64,000 nt of DNA from Acinetobacter apis (GTDB taxonomy: Bacteria > Pseudomonadota > Gammaproteobacteria > Pseudomonadales > Moraxellaceae), in NCBI RefSeq assembly GCF_900197575.1, contig NZ_FZLN01000003.1, positions 124,001-188,000 on the forward strand, read 5' to 3'. The position numbers and the translations under genes were made by a program. The notes below the pieces were generated by a model. That model searched no databases. It saw nothing but the letters and a program-made list of their open reading frames with translations, and was not told where the DNA came from. Below, one piece after another: positions 63,591-64,000 of this stretch (positions within the stretch are counted from its first letter, which is position 1; the number at the start of each line of letters is the position of its first letter).

Positions 63591-64000
63591 TGAAAGAATT
63601 ACCATTGCTTAGGAAAACATTACACGCTGTCATTAAAAACTATAAGCATCATCCTGATGATCAGTATCGCCCCGTGTGGCATTTATCACCTATTGTGGGT
63701 TTATTGAATGACCCCAATGGTTTTATTCAATTTCAGGGTCAATATCATTTATTTTACCAGTGGAATCCATTGGCTGCTGACCACAGTAATAAGTTTTGGG
63801 GACATTGGACATCATCTGATTTAGTCAATTGGAGCAATGAATCAGTTGCGTTGTTACCGAGTGAGGACTTTGATCAAGATGGCTGTTTTTCTGGATCTGC
63901 AGTAGATGATCAGGGTCAGTTAGTGCTTGTATACACAGGGAATGTGATGCTAGGAGATGGTAAAGACTTAGAACATCGAACGGCATGGCAATGTATTGCT
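63590..64000 (+). CDS. scrB: Sucrose-6-phosphate hydrolase (GH32), cut by window edge
   Basis: The first 137 codons are visible; the gene continues past 64000. The glycoside hydrolase family 32 signature 'WHLSPIVGLLNDPNGF' (about 30-45) holds the catalytic nucleophile Asp41, followed by 'LFYQWNP' (about 53-59), 'FWGHWTSSDLVNW' (about 69-81) and 'GCFSGSA'. ATG 63590 overlaps the scrA stop. It would hydrolyse the sucrose-6-phosphate made by the PTS to glucose-6-phosphate and fructose. Confidence 0.9.
   Translation, partial: MKELPLLRKTLHAVIKNYKHHPDDQYRPVWHLSPIVGLLNDPNGFIQFQGQYHLFYQWNPLAADHSNKFWGHWTSSDLVNWSNESVALLPSEDFDQDGCFSGSAVDDQGQLVLVYTGNVMLGDGKDLEHRTAWQCIA

Overview
The window looks like a chromosomal segment of an Acinetobacter-type gammaproteobacterium (Moraxellaceae). 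The evidence is the AT-rich base composition, the initiator tRNA-rimP-nusA-infB-rbfA block, a two-domain polyphosphate:AMP phosphotransferase, an Mrp antiporter operon with a fused A/B subunit, recC-recB-recD in series, and a folate-independent methionine synthase cluster of the kind known from Acinetobacter. The species cannot be fixed from sequence alone. The sucrose phosphotransferase genes at the right edge are unusual for the genus.

Layout. 1-2.6 kb: a membrane O-oligosaccharyltransferase/ligase whose ribosome-binding site lies inside a terminator hairpin, then two identical initiator tRNA genes 590 bp apart with a decayed reading frame between them. 2.7-7.9 kb: rimP, nusA, infB, rbfA (ribosome maturation, transcription elongation, translation initiation). 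7.9-14.2 kb (minus): six-gene Mrp/Mnh Na+/H+ antiporter operon. 15.1-23.6 kb: fructose-bisphosphate aldolase, a UvrD-like helicase, hisIE, an acyltransferase, ubiB, ubiE and a small unknown protein.

24.0-34.3 kb is the accessory highlight. An orphan vgrG is followed by a 969-residue probable type VI secretion effector of no recognised toxin family. Converging on it are four tandem paralogous lipoproteins with a formylglycine-generating-enzyme (FGE/SUMF1) fold that lack the catalytic cysteines. The arrangement suggests an effector with an expanded, mosaic set of periplasmic immunity proteins.

34.6-48.4 kb: polyphosphate:AMP phosphotransferase, a small membrane-associated protein, a TonB-dependent siderophore receptor with a Fur-like site, and the RecBCD nuclease-helicase genes. 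48.4-49.8 kb is a very AT-rich gene desert containing two strong terminators. 49.9-56.3 kb: rpsO-pnp, a CorA-type transporter, a frameshifted alpha/beta hydrolase, a YitT-type membrane protein and an AraC-family regulator. 56.4-59.1 kb (minus): flavin reductase, core-MetE (MesD) and DUF1852 (MesX). 59.4-61.5 kb (minus): a TetR-family regulator and a flavoprotein disulfide reductase with strong palindromes upstream. 62.2 kb to the end: sucrose PTS EIIBC and the start of sucrose-6-phosphate hydrolase, cut by the window edge.
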